64,000 nucleotides of DNA from Eonycteris spelaea (Eukaryota > Chordata > Mammalia > Chiroptera > Pteropodidae). This document shows positions 25,761 to 36,924 of this stretch, piece by piece; position 1 is the stretch's first letter; each line of letters opens with the position of its first letter. The position numbers were made by a program, and so were the translations under genes. The notes below the pieces were generated by a model that did no database searches, was not told the DNA's origin, and was given only the letters and a program-made list of their open reading frames with translations. Location of the stretch: assembly GCA_003508835.1 (NCBI GenBank), contig PUFA01000143.1, forward strand, positions 2,416,501 through 2,480,500, read 5' to 3'.

Positions 25761-26009
25761 TAGTCCACATTTGCTCTATTTTTACAATATAACCAATAAA
25801 AAAATAATGAAAATCCTCAAAATAAAGGTTGAAGGGCTTCATATGAGGTGATAAAATCAAGAGGAGATGGTTCTAGAAGAGGGGCCTATGACATCTACTT
25901 CCTTAGGCCATGCTTCACTGTCATTACTATGGCCATGCGTTATAAGCAATTCAGATGTTAAGTGACCTATGAAGTTCTTCATCCATATCAAAATATGGTG
26001 TAGAGTACA

Positions 26010-28615
26010 CTTGTCACACTTCCCAACTTATTCTACAATGTCAGTATTATTCTTATAACAAAACCAGACAAAGAGATCATTAGAAAACTAGAATCCAATA
26101 TATATATAAAAATACTTAATAAATATTAGTAAATGCAATCCAGCAAAATAAAATATCTAAAAAAGGTTATATACCCTAGTCAGTTAGAATTTTTTCCCAG
26201 TAATGCAAAGTTGGATTTACATTAAAAATTTAGTTAATATAATTTATCATATTCATAAACAGTGAAAACCAAATAATTATCTGATAGAGATAAATCACTT
26301 GGCAAAATCTAACTTTGAATTATTAAAAAAAAAAAAAACCCTCAGCAAACCAGGACTACAAGGAAAACTTCCTCAATCTCATAAAGGGCATCTAAAAACA
26401 AAAATAAAAAACACCCAGCTAATATTACACTAATGATAAAGACTGAATGTGAATGTTTTCCACTGAAGATTGAAAACAAGGAAAAGATATCTGATCTTGC
26501 CACTTCTACTCAACAATGTATGGAGGAGCCTAACTAGAGAAATAAGGAAAAGAAAAAAGAGAAAAACTTTTTTAAGGCATTCAAGTATTAAAGAAAGAAG
26601 TAAAATGGTTTATTAGCCATGACATGTTCCTGTTTGTTGAAAATCCCAAGAATCTTCAAAATTACTATGACTGAGTTTAGCAAGGTCATAGAAATATAAA
26701 GTTAAAATACAAAAATAATGTATTTCTATACAACAGCAATGAACAAGCCAAGATGAAATTAAGAAAATAATTCATTCAAAATTAGATGAAAAAAGAATAG
26801 AATATTGAGAAAAAAGTTTTTAAAAGTACAAGATCTGTACATTGAAACTATAAAATATTATTGTGAGAAATTTAATAATTTAAATAAATGAAGAGACATC
26901 TTATGTTCATGAATTGGAAATCTCAATATTGTCAAAATGGTGATTCTCCCCAAATTAGTCTATAATTTCAGTGCAATCACTATCAAAATCTCAGCTGACT
27001 TTTTAATAGAAATTGATAAGAAGATCCTAAAATATAGAGAGAAATGTAAAAGACCTAGAATTGCCAATAACAATTTTTAAATTTAAATTTTATTTATTGT
27101 ATTTTATTTAGTTTCTAGTATACAGTACATTTGGAGGAATTATACTACTGATTTTAGAACTTACTATAAAGCCACATAAATCAAGATAATATAATATGCA
27201 CACATAAAAAGGCATATGGATCAATAAAACAATTGAAAATTTATGAATAAACTCTATACTTATGGCCAATTGATTTTCAACCAGGATGCTGAAAGCAATT
27301 GAAAGGGAGAAAGAACAGTCTTTCCAACAATTGGTGCTGGGACAATTGGATACCCCCATGCAAACAAACAAACAAATAAAACTTTATCTCAAACTATAAG
27401 CAAAAATTAATTGAAAATTGATCATAGGTAAGAGCTAAAATATAAAACTTCTGTAGCAAATCATAGGAGAACAACTTTTTAATCTTGGGTTAAGCAAAGA
27501 ATTTTAAATATGACATCAAAAGCACAATGCATAACAGAAAAAAATATTAATTGGACCTCACTGAAATGAAAGACTTTCATATTTACAAACAACACAATGA
27601 AGAAAATAAAAAGGTAAGCCACAGACTGGGAGAAAATATTTGCAAATAAAATATTATATGAAGGCCTTATAGACAGAATATTTAAAGATCTCTTAGAACT
27701 CAATGAAGACAAACAATTCAATTTAAAAAATAAGCCAAAGATGAAAATAAACATTTCACAGTAATCCATTAGAATGGCAAAAAAGACAAGTCAACAAGTA
27801 TCAAAGAAGATCATTTTTAAATGGTATAGCTAGTTTGGAAAGCAGTTTGGCAGTTTCTTTAAAAGTTAAACATACCGTGCAAGACAAAAATTCTATTCCT
27901 AAGAATCTACCTAACATAAATGCAAATATATATCCACAGAAAGACCTGTACATGCATGTTCACAACAATATTACTTGTAATATCCTCAAACTAGAAGCCA
28001 TACAAATATCCAACAACAGGTTAATGGATAAACATAATCTATACAAATGGAATACTGTTCAGGAATGTAAAAGAATGAACCACTAACATATGCTACTGTA
28101 GAAAAAACATTATTTTTTATTAATTCACCCAATAAATATTTTTTCTTTTATTGAGATATAATTGACATGTAACATTGTATTAGTTTTAGGTGCACAACAA
28201 TGATTTGATATGTATATATTACAAAATGATCAACACAATAAGTTTAGTTAATATCCATCATCATGCATAGTTACAAATTTTTTTCTTGTAATAAGAACTT
28301 TTAAGATCAAATCTCTGCAACTTTCAAATATACAATACAGTATTGTTAATTATAATCACTATGAAATATTTTTTAAGTGAAAGAAACCAGTGCATGCTTC
28401 CATTTATATAAAATGTCTAGGGAGACAAATTTATAGAGACAGAAATCAGAGCAACGGGGTTACCGAGATAAACTAAAACATGGGTACAAAGGAAATTGGG
28501 GGAAGACGGAAAAGTTCTAAACTTGGATTATGGTGATGCTTGCATAACTAAATTTAAATCCTTAATTGGAAAATAATTGTTTGTGTAAAAAGTGAGAATA
28601 AAGATAAGAAATAAG
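26010..28615 (+). mobile_element. Old L1 (L1M-type), 5'-truncated
   Basis: Sense-strand L1 from the reverse transcriptase C-terminal half ('aaaccagacaaagagatcat', 'gtcaaaatggtgattctccc', 'acttactataaagccacata') runs to the 3' UTR. The 3' UTR includes 'ggtgatgcttgcataactaa' and ends near 28,615. It is well diverged, with no intact frame. It is interrupted at 28,145-28,363 by an antisense L1 tail, and its own sequence resumes at 'aagtgaaagaaaccagtgca'. A block at about 28,110-28,134 is also not obviously part of this element. Confidence 0.8.
28145..28363 (-). mobile_element. Antisense L1 3' UTR nested in the older L1
   Basis: 'ttttattgagatataattga', 'catgtaacattgtattagtt', 'caacacaataagtttagtta' and 'caatacagtattgttaatta' are the reverse complement of an L1 3' UTR. 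The 11-bp sequence 'aaatatttttt' occurs at 28,134-28,144 and again at 28,364-28,374, which fits a target-site duplication. Being AT-rich, it is only moderate proof. The older L1 continues on both sides. Confidence 0.8.
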
Positions 28616-29062
28616 GTTTTCTTTGATTTTTTTTCAGCACCTCACCCAACTTTTGGTTAATATATTAATTCATGTTGATATTAACTGTGCAATCGGTTTA
28701 AGAAAGTTAGTCGTAACATCCTCTTCAGAAAAACATGTTGTAGCAACAGGCAGTTTGAATGCTTGCTAGTTCTAAAGGAAACAGGCTGAGTCCCTGTTCA
28801 ACGTGGGTTTATTTCACATATTTTTGTGCCATTTTAAATAAAATCTCAAGCAGTGGAGCTTCTCATCCTGCAACATTATCATGGTTAAATGACTTCTGGC
28901 CCTGTCCTTCCTTTAAAATAAAATGCAAAAGTGCCAAGACTCATTAGTAGTGAGTTATAAGAGGCTCTGGGAGTTTCCAATATGTCATGGTGTACACTGA
29001 GCCAAGTATTATAGTCTCTTTATCTCATTGGTGAGGGAAAGTCCTACCGTAGGGCTAGGGGA
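28616..29062. other. Unique sequence, no gene seen
   Basis: No recognised repeat or coding exon. A 62-codon plus frame at 28,759-28,947 has no known motif. Confidence 0.5.
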
Positions 29063-29488
29063 TGACAGAACATATAACACCCAACACTGGACAGGTGAAA
29101 TTGACAGCAGTTTACTATCACATACACTTACAGCTTAAAGAAGAAACACCACATGCCACTCAAGGCCCCGTGGGGGCTGCAATCAGGAACAACGTGAACA
29201 ATAGTGGCTGTGGGAGGCTGGCTTTATAGTTTCAAGACTGCATAGTGTCCTCTGGCTCCATGGGAATGTGTGATTAGCTAGTTGGAGTAATTTCATAAGC
29301 CAGCAGGGACTGAAAACTGCTACTCAGGTTGTTTGGCTAGGGTACATATTCCTAGGAGCAGAGCAGGAAGGGAACTTGTAGTAGGCTAGCCAAGACCCCT
29401 AATTTTGCCAAACATCAAGATGTTAATTTTAGGTCTTAATATTGAGACTTAATTTTAATGTTGAGCCTTAATTTTAGGTCTTACATCA
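29063..29488 (-). mobile_element. Probable solo LTR of an endogenous retrovirus
   Basis: Read on the minus strand the block looks like a retroviral LTR. It has TG and CA at the proposed ends and a TATA-like box 'ctataaagcc' (plus strand near 29,221-29,230). About 110-120 bases further is a polyadenylation-like 'agtaaac', followed by a GT/T-rich stretch 'cctgtccagtgttgggtgtt'. No gag, pol or env sequence adjoins it. Near the right end (29,422-29,483) are imperfect repeats of 'ttaattttaggtctta'. Class and exact ends are uncertain, and no target duplication was confirmed. Confidence 0.55.
29422..29483. repeat. Imperfect tandem repeat in the LTR
   Basis: 'ttaattttaggtctta' occurs twice, with an intermediate 'gacttaattttaatgttga' copy. 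This gives about three units of roughly 20-25 bp. Confidence 0.7.
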
Positions 29489-29789
29489 CACCAAGTTAAA
29501 TGTATGACACACCTCATTTTGTATGATTTTATACCCAGAAAAGTGAATCAGCAGTCCTTTGCAATTTTCTATTTAGATTTTCTGTGCCTCCATTTACAAT
29601 TACAGAATCTGTCAATTATATAAGTTGGACAGAAAATTAATTACCAAGAAGTCATCCATCAGATGTTTTATATTCTTGGGATGAAAAGCACTAAGCATGA
29701 TTTTATATATCATAAATAATAAATATAGGGGAAAGATAAGTATTATATATGATTCCCACTGAGCATCTGTGCCCTTTTGTCATCCTAGC

Positions 29790-29895
29790 ATACTGTATTG
29801 CTGGCTTAAGCTCCTTGAGGATGAAGCTGTGTCATATTTGTCATTGTGCCTCCAGCACTGAGTCTAATTTCTGGCAAAATACAGGAAACAGTACT
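29790..29895 (+). repeat. L2 3' end
   Basis: 'cttaagctccttgaggatga', 'gctgtgtcatatttgtcatt' and 'gtgcctccagcactgagtct' are the L2 3'-terminal landmarks in sense orientation. Confidence 0.75.
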
Positions 29896-29934
29896 TAGCA
29901 GTTAATGAGAATTTACTACATGTCAGATGATATC

Positions 29935-30405
29935 CTAAACAATAAGAATTCATTATCCTGTTTAATTGTCACAATCACCTTTTGAGGTTGGTACTATCGT
30001 TTCAATTTTCTAGATCAGGGGAAGGCAAGCTTATTCTGTGAAGAGCTAGACAGTAAATATTTTGGGCTTTGTGGGCCCTGTGGTGTTTGCTGAGATATTT
30101 TACTATCGTGGCGTAAATGTAGCCAAAAACAATATGTAAGTGAATGGACATGGCCCCATTCCAATAAAGCTTTATTTACAAAAAACAGGAAGTGGGCTGA
30201 ATGTAGCCCATGGGCTGTAGTTTCCCAGCCCCTGGTTTGTTTGTTTGTTTGTTTATTTTCCCTCACCTCCTGGTTTAGATGATACACTAATGCTTGGAAG
30301 GATTAAGTAATTTGTTCAAGTTCACACAGTTCACAGGAGACAGAGTATGATTTTAAATCCAAATGTGTCTGATTCCCAACTCTGTTTCCTAACTACTATT
30401 CTGTA
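29935..30405 (-). repeat. MIR split by a hAT element
   Basis: The first half (29,935-30,015) includes 'gtcacaatcaccttttgagg'. The second half (30,281-30,405) includes 'aattt gttcaagttcacaca' with one base run broken here, and 'gtgtctgattcccaactctg'. Together they make one antisense MIR once the DNA transposon between them is removed. Confidence 0.75.
30016..30272 (-). mobile_element. hAT-type non-autonomous transposon in a MIR
   Basis: The terminal 'caggggaaggcaagctt' and the far end 'tagtttcccagcccctg' are degenerate inverted repeats of a roughly 220-bp family whose ends read 'caggggtcggcaaac'. Inside are 'cagtaaatattttgggcttt', 'gtgggccctgtggtg', 'ccattccaataaagctttat' and 'tgggctgaatgtagcccatg'. 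The flanks 'ttctagat' (30,008-30,015) and 'gtttagat' (30,273-30,280) agree at 6 of 8 positions, plausible for an 8-bp hAT duplication. A (GTTT)n run lies at the right end. A relative in the opposite orientation is at 54.82 kb. Confidence 0.75.
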
Positions 30406-30902
30406 CCACATCTAAGTCACTCCAATAGTCATTGGGGCTCATGTGTGTTGTATAAATGAAAACTTCTATTATTAAATTCATTTTGCAATAGCAAAAATGG
30501 AATCAGATAACATTAGTCAGAACATAGTCAAGCCTTCTGATTCCTACTCTAAATTGAATTTAAAATATAATGAAAAATTAATCAGTCTGGGATCAGTACC
30601 CCTCTGTCTACTAGTTTAGCAGTATATTAAGTCCATAACCAAAAGAAATGACCGGTAGTGAACAAAAGAGAAACAGACCTGGAATACAGACTCTATTTTC
30701 TATTATTTAGATTTTCATCTGTAAGAGCCTCACCTCAATTCACTTTTATTTCCTTCAGGTTATGACTAAATATTAATGCATTTGGCTTTTCAGGGCTGTG
30801 CAATACTAATTCTGTTCACATTCCCATGTTTGAAGAAATTCAAATACCCCAGCAATTAGCATTTTTCTCTCTCAAATTAGTTACATAAGACTAACAAGGT
30901 TG

Positions 30903-30946
30903 TTATATATATATATATAACAAATATATATAACAAATATATATAT
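30903..30946. repeat. TA-rich microsatellite
   Basis: TA units alternate with 'ataacaaata'. Confidence 0.85.
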
Positions 30947-31863
30947 GTGGTTGAAAAATATTGCTTCCCAGCTGGGATACCGTCTTCTGATTTTTAACCA
31001 TAAATGCATAGGATAGAGAATGGAAAATTTGCTGACACATCTTTGACTGTGCTTAGAATGGCATTTATAAGATAGCTCAAGTATTATTTTGCACGAACTA
31101 GAGGAATGAATAGCTACAATGTTGTTTTTTATAATTTAAAGCTTACTGGTATTAAAACAAACAGAAGACTTGGCATCCAGAAAATGTAATTAATTTGATG
31201 GTATAAGCCTTCATAAATTATCAACTATTCTCAGTAGCAGCCCTGAAATACTTAGAGAGAACATGAGCTGCCTTTAAATTGCTTAGCTTGCTTACAACCA
31301 AAATTATTTTAAGGTGGTTGAGTTGTCATTGGTATCAAAAGATGTTTGAATTATGACCATTAATGGCTGAATCAACCTTTAAGTAAGATGATAGAAATCT
31401 GGAGTCAACACACAAGCCAATATCAGTGTCTCAAAGCTGTCTTTTTTCTCACTAATGAACTGAAGCTCACAGAAATTAATTACAGGAGAGAGGTTGCTCT
31501 TACCACCACCAGGAATGAAGTCTCCAGATTTCAAATCAAGTGTTACTGAGGAGGGAATACAGAGGCTCCACTTCCCAAAGCTCTGTTCACGTTGTGCTCA
31601 TTCTGCCAGAAACAAGCAACATGTATGACTAAACAATGGGAGAAAATGACTTAGGGAAGAAGTTTTAATGTTCACAGTAAGTATTAAAAAAGTAGTCTCA
31701 GGTAAACAGAATAATTGAATGGCTAGAACAATTCCTGCAGCCAGAGTAGTGGGTTCTGGGCCAAGGACTCTGGGTGACCATGAATTTACTTTTCAATATC
31801 TACATGGTAGTTGCAAAATAAACAAGGTAATATATGACCTTTTCTATTTGTCTAGAAAACAAA

Positions 31864-31990
31864 ATACACACACACACATACATGGATATATATGTATATG
31901 TATATGTATATAAACACACACACACACACACCTCTGTAAAAACATACATATATAATATAATAATATATATGAATATGTATTTTCAAAGAA
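31864..31990. repeat. Compound CA/TA microsatellite
   Basis: CA run, TATATG/TATA run, second CA run, then TA-rich sequence. Overlapping open frames on both strands are low-complexity artefacts. Confidence 0.9.
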
Positions 31991-33087
31991 AATGTAATAC
32001 ATAGCATAATTCTGTCTTCTGAAATAATAAAAGACATTTATAGTCTGCAAAGTATTTAGGTGGGATCTGAAGATCACCCATATTATCCTTTGCTATTTGA
32101 CTGTGGTAGAAAAACAAAGCAAACGAAATATCAGTTTCTGTTAGTAAGGCTTAAACTGTCTACCTACTTTTTTGTCAGTTTGTATGGAAGATTCAAACAT
32201 CTCCAATAAGTTCTAGTACTGGGTAGTTCTGAGGTCATTTTTGTTCCTGTGATTCTTTTATTATGCAATGACATTTATAAAAGGGACGGACAATTAAAAA
32301 TTAGAAAAATGAATTATGTGACTTAGTTTACCTAATAAAATAAAATAAGAGATCATTCCCAAAATCATTCAAAATACTTTCTATGTGAGGACAGGAGTAG
32401 AAGATTGAGGACTAAACCAGCCTGCAGTAGAGTAGAAGTTTAGCGCCTTTAGAGTTAAACTGACCATTTTCCCAACTGCACAATTGCCTACAACTGATTT
32501 GCAGGCAATTTTACAAAAATTTTCTCATTGTCTCATTTACTGGAAATAAAAGGGAAGAGATAAATGGACTGTGTGGATGGCTTGTGTGAGAGGGGTGCTG
32601 GGGATGAGAAACACTAATTTGAAAGCATCCATTATTAACATGCTCCTTTTTCACTGGCAACATCAGAGCTGTGAATGAGCTATAAAACCTTTTGAAAATA
32701 TTAAAGAATGTTTTCTATAAAAAAATTCTGTAGCTACTGGTCTTGAATACTCAGTGCAAAAATTTTGATTATTCTCTTTATATATTTATTTATGATAATT
32801 ATAGGGTGTATTAAATTAGATAATGGTAATGATTTCTAAACAAAACAAAACAAAACACACATTGAAATATACAAAGATAAAAAATACCCAGTTGTAGAAA
32901 TGCATTTCTTCTGAAAAAAAAAAAAAGGCACAATGATGTCAGAGTCTTACCACAGTATCTGCTCTCAGAGATCCAAGTCTATCATGTTTCCTTGTATCTG
33001 AAAGTCTGCAAAGCTGATGGCACTAGGGGCAGTTGCGGCTCACTGGTATAGCTGCTGAGGATACTTGCAGAAAACACAAGTTTTTCT

Positions 33088-33390
33088 ATATCTATATCTA
33101 TCTATATCTATATCTATATCATCTATCTATCTATAACTATCTATATTATCTACCTATCAATCTATCATCTACCTACCTATGTCTATATATCTATATCTAC
33201 CTATATCTATATATCTATATCTATATCTATGTATATCATCTATATCTGTATCTATCTATCTATATCTACATCTACATCTATATCTATATCTAATCTATAT
33301 CTAATCTATATCTAATCTATATCTAATCTATCTATATCATCTATCAATGGATAGATTGATCTGTTGATCTATCGATCTACATCTATTTAA
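33088..33390. repeat. Long (TATC)n-type microsatellite
   Basis: About 300 bases are built from TATC, TATATC and ATCT variants. Within it a higher-order unit of 11 bp, 'ctatatctaat', repeats about four times at 33,284-33,328. The 86-codon frame at 33,033-33,293 (tyrosine, leucine and isoleucine rich) is produced by the repeat. Confidence 0.95.
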
Positions 33391-33655
33391 TACAATATGT
33401 GAGCCCTTCCTGCACAGGTCACTCACCTGTCAACCTTTTCCTGTCTGATAGTTAACAGTGTAGTGGAGGATCACTCTAGGAAGTTGCTAATTAAAGCCTT
33501 GGAAAACTAAAAAACATTGAAGAAAATGATTTAGCTCACTTCATTTTGTTTAAATAAAAGACACAGTGTTATAATTTCTCTCTCTCTTCTTTTATTTTGT
33601 CCACTTAGAAGCTAACATATAGATTAAAGAAAAGCAACAACAAAAAAATACATTT
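33391..33655. other. Short unique stretch
   Basis: Nothing recognised between the microsatellite and the HAL1-like insertion. Confidence 0.5.
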
Positions 33656-33670
33656 AAAGAATAGAAAATA
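33656..33670 (+). repeat. Left target-site duplication of HAL1-like copy 1
   Basis: The 15-bp sequence 'aaagaatagaaaata' is repeated exactly at 36,104-36,118. Everything between the two copies is the inserted element. Confidence 0.85.
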
Positions 33671-36103
33671 GAATCCAGGAAAAACTGACATAAATAATAG
33701 AGACTTTGTTCATCCCTCTTGCAACTACATCAAAGTTGTGACAGAAACATGGAGCAAACAGCAAGCAAAGTTGCCTGGGATCTAGACAAACGGAAGCACT
33801 ATAACTAGGGAGACAAATAATTAGTCACCCTGCAATGGTAGAAGGTAGGAGGGGTCAAAGACGTTAGGCTGCCTGGTCTCTAGTGGCTGAGAAGTACAAA
33901 GGCTACGGCAGTGGCAGCCGGCAGCTGCAGACACCTATTAAAGAGGCCGTGTCTGTCATTGAACTTTCACAGTGATGAACTCTGGTTCTAAGCACCAGTG
34001 CCAAGTTGGCTGTACTGAGGGGCACCACAGACTTATAAGGGGGCACTGAGTAGTTGGAGGAAGAGTTGGAGGCAAAGATCTCTCCTGGGGAGAAGTGCTG
34101 GTGAAGTCTATTGTTCCTTTGGTAAGCGCCCCCCGCCGCCCGGCCCCATTCCCATGTGCAGAGGCAGCACCACCATAGCTGACACATCATCAAATAGGAT
34201 AACAGAGGTTGCTCTGCCCAGAGAACTCCCTGAAACTCTGCCTCCTCCAACTGGCAGCCCCAACCAAGCTACATCCAGTTGTGTCCTTGATGGGTACGGT
34301 GCTTCTTGCTGAGCAGAGTCAAGACACACACTAGTGACAGCTGTCCTTGGTTTCTGGCCTGGACTCTTGAGACAACTATAAGCACAGAATCTGTGAATTA
34401 CTTGCACAAGCTGGGGCTAAACTTGGCCTGCAGATGAACCCATCTCAGGACTGTACCACCAGACACCTACTACACAAAGCCATGCTAATAAGACTTGGAG
34501 ACCTAGGAGCTTTGCTTAGTATGTAGAAACAAACACAGAAAGTCAGCCAAAATGGGAAGACAAAAAAGAAACCATATAAGAGAACAGAACAGAGATCCAA
34601 GAATAATGAAGCCAAGCAATCTCACAGATGCAGAGTTCAAAATACTGGTTCTAAAGATGCTCAATGAACTAAGGGAGAGTATAGATGAACTTGGTGAGAA
34701 CTTTAACAAAGAGATAAAAAAACACAAATAGAAATGGAAATTATAAAAGGGAACTAGTCAGAAATGAAGAACAGTATCTGAGAGGAAGAGTATATTAGAT
34801 AAAATCAATGAGTGGATAAAAAAAGAGGATCGAACCATGGATATAGAGGATGGGGAATCCAAGGACACTCAATTAGAATGGCAAGAAAAAAAAAGCCAAG
34901 ACTATAATAATAATTTCAGGAGCCTATGGGACACTATTAAATGTCACAGAAGAACATGAGGGAAAACAAAAAGTTGAAGAGCTATTTGAAGAAATAATGA
35001 TGAAAAACTTTCCTAACCTGGTAAGGGAAATAAACACACAACCCCAGAAAGCTCAGAGAGTAGCAAGAAAGAACCCAAAGAGGCCCACATCAGGACACAT
35101 AATAATTAAAATACCAAAGATTAAACACACAAAGAGAATCTTAAAAGCAGAAAGGGAAAAGCAGTTAGATATCTACAAAGAAGCACCCATAAGACTGGCA
35201 GCTGATTTCTCAAAAGAAATTATGCAGGACAGAGAGACTTGGCACAAAATATTTGATGTGATGAAAACCCAGGATCTATGACCAAGAATACTTCATCCAG
35301 CAAAGCTAACATTTAGAGTCAAAGGACAGATATAGAGCTTCCCAGACAAAAATAAGCTTAAGAAATTTATCAATGCCAGTATTACAGGAAATGTTGGAGA
35401 GTCTAGGAACTTCTTTAAGAAGAAAAAAACAGGTATCAAAAACAGGAATAAAGGATGCTAATAACATGCACCTCAAATGAAAAAGAATTAAGTGCTCCGA
35501 GCAAAGGCTAGAGTGGCTGAATGGATAAGAAAACAAGACTTTTCCATATACTGCCTATAAGAGATTCACTTCAGATGAAGAGACATATACAGACTAAAAG
35601 GAAAAGAATGGAAAAGATATTGCCCAGATGACCTAGAGGGTATGACACTGAATGAAATAAATCAGATAAAGACAAATATTGCTTGATTTCACATACATGT
35701 GGAATATAAAGAACAAAATAAATGACAACAAAAATAGAAACAAACTCATAAATATAAAGAATATTTTAATAGCTACTAGATGAGAGGGAGATTAAGGACA
35801 GAGAAAAAAGGCAAAGCAATAATATAATTGGCTAGTTACAAAATAGACATGGAGATATAAAGTGTAGCATAAGAAAATAGTTCATAATGTAATAAATATG
35901 TAAGGAGGAAGAGGATCACTTTGTGTGTTGTATAGATTTCTAATCATTAAACTGTACAACAGAAACTAATATATTATTATATGCCAGCTATAATTGAAAA
36001 AACTCATTGAATTGTACAATGTAAATATGAGCAACTAATTGTCTATTATGTTTCAATATAATAGACAATATTATTTCAATAATATTTCAATAAAGCTTGA
36101 TAG
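33671..36103 (+). mobile_element. HAL1-like ORF1-only L1 derivative (copy 1)
   Basis: The element is 2,433 bp between exact 15-bp direct repeats. It has a relatively CpG-containing 5' UTR (33,671-34,551), a decayed ORF1 (34,552 to about 35,430), and a short stub of the ORF2 endonuclease ('ctgcctataagagattcact' to 'ggaaaagatatt', about 35,550-35,622). It then jumps to the last codons of ORF2 ('gatgacctagagggtat') and an L1 3' UTR. Nearly all of the endonuclease and the whole reverse transcriptase are missing. The copy at 52.06 kb has the same 5' UTR and essentially the same junction, which suggests a transmitted half-L1 architecture rather than a private deletion. Mobilisation must have used another L1's ORF2p. 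Confidence 0.8.
34552..35430 (+). pseudogene. L1-type ORF1p pseudogene in HAL1-like copy 1
   Basis: The ATG at 34,552 opens a basic N-terminus beginning MGRQKR. A coiled-coil-like leucine/glutamate region follows. The conserved RNA-binding and C-terminal part survives as one open frame, 34,997-35,281 (94 codons), with 'NFPNLVREIN', 'HIIIKIPKIKHTKRILKA' and 'APIRLAADFS'. This is the ORF1p chaperone family. Frameshifts and stops in the first half and after 35,281 break the gene. The C-terminal remnant 'gagcttcccagacaaaaata' continues to about 35,430. Confidence 0.8.
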
Positions 36104-36118
36104 AAAGAATAGAAAATA
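36104..36118 (+). repeat. Right target-site duplication of HAL1-like copy 1
   Basis: Exact second copy of the 15-bp repeat seen at 33,656-33,670. It begins where the element's weak tail ('caataaagcttgatag') ends. Confidence 0.85.
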
Positions 36119-36525
36119 AAGGGATCTTTTTGGGGGTATTTTGAGGAATACAAAGGTACAAAGGCCATTTATATCCTCTGTTGAAGGAAGGGGATACCTG
36201 CTAAATTATCTTAAACAATACCACAGTTACCTTGACAGGTACATATTTAGCCATAGTAAAAAAGTATTTAAAAAATGATCAATCTACTGGAAAAAAAAGA
36301 TTTAGGCAACTAATGAAGCAGTTAAAGAGATTCCGGAACTGTTCAATTTGGTAAATTAAAAATTTGCAACTGTTTTCTGTGCTTTCATGAAAATGTTTTA
36401 TTTTTACAGCTCTTCAAAGAGGCATTTTAGAGATTAATGCAGATGGGAGAGAATGAATAAATTCATTCATTTAGTATTAAGAGCATGAATCACTCCAGGA
36501 ATGGACTACATGAAAGCCCCAGAAT
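36119..36525. other. Unique sequence, no gene seen
   Basis: No recognised repeat or coding sequence. Confidence 0.5.
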
Positions 36526-36605
36526 GGAATTGGGAAACTCAAGTCCAAGCTTCCCATTCTACAGATGAGGACACTGATATTCAAAGAATAAAAACAAATG
36601 CTTCC
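36526..36605 (-). repeat. MIR/L2 fragment, antisense
   Basis: 'cccattctacagatgaggac' with 'actgatattcaaagaat' matches the antisense MIR/L2 block. Confidence 0.55.
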
Positions 36606-36611
36606 CAAGGT

Positions 36612-36757
36612 TTAGAATTTGTAGAAATTATCTTGAAATCTAGTTAAAATGATCATTCTGATTCAGTAGCTCAGGCTAAGAAATGGGGTTTTGTATTTCT
36701 AAAAAGCGACTAGCTGCTGCTGCTCCTTAAACCACAGTCTCAGAATAGTGAAGGGCA
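36612..36757. mobile_element. hAT-Charlie fragment (MER5-like)
   Basis: 'gttaaaatgatcattctgat', 'tcagtagctcaggctaagaa', 'atggggttttgtatttctaa' and 'gctgctgctgctccttaaac' follow the internal order of a MER5-type element. The ends are degraded. Confidence 0.6.
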
Positions 36758-36924
36758 AAAGGGATTTTTCACCTTAGTTGATAAAAGAAATGGGGCCTGA
36801 CTCCTGTGTCCTATTTTATATTAAATGGAATAACAATTTTTTTCACGTACTAGCAAATAGTAGTTTATTTATTTTTTTATTATATCAGAGGGTATGCTTC
36901 ATTTTCCTCATAGAGAAGTAAATA

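Larger units (their letters stand above)
30406..33087. other. Unique AT-rich sequence, no gene seen
   Basis: No coding exon or transposon was recognised. Simple repeats inside are listed separately, plus a short CAAAA run at 32,838-32,858 and an A-run near 32,914. Confidence 0.5.

Noticed and set aside
33010..33060. Possible tRNA-derived SINE head ('ggggcagttgcggctcact')
   Set aside because: Too short, and no complete A and B box pair, tail or flanking duplication could be found.
33284..33328. Regularly spaced short repeats, CRISPR-like at first glance
   Set aside because: The unit is 11 bp with no unique spacers, within a microsatellite of a vertebrate genome.
33903..34407. Minus-strand frames of 99-115 codons in a GC-richer patch
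   Set aside because: They lie in the 5' UTR of HAL1-like copy 1 on the opposite strand. The equivalent region of copy 2 (52,228-52,723) also gives chance frames on both strands.
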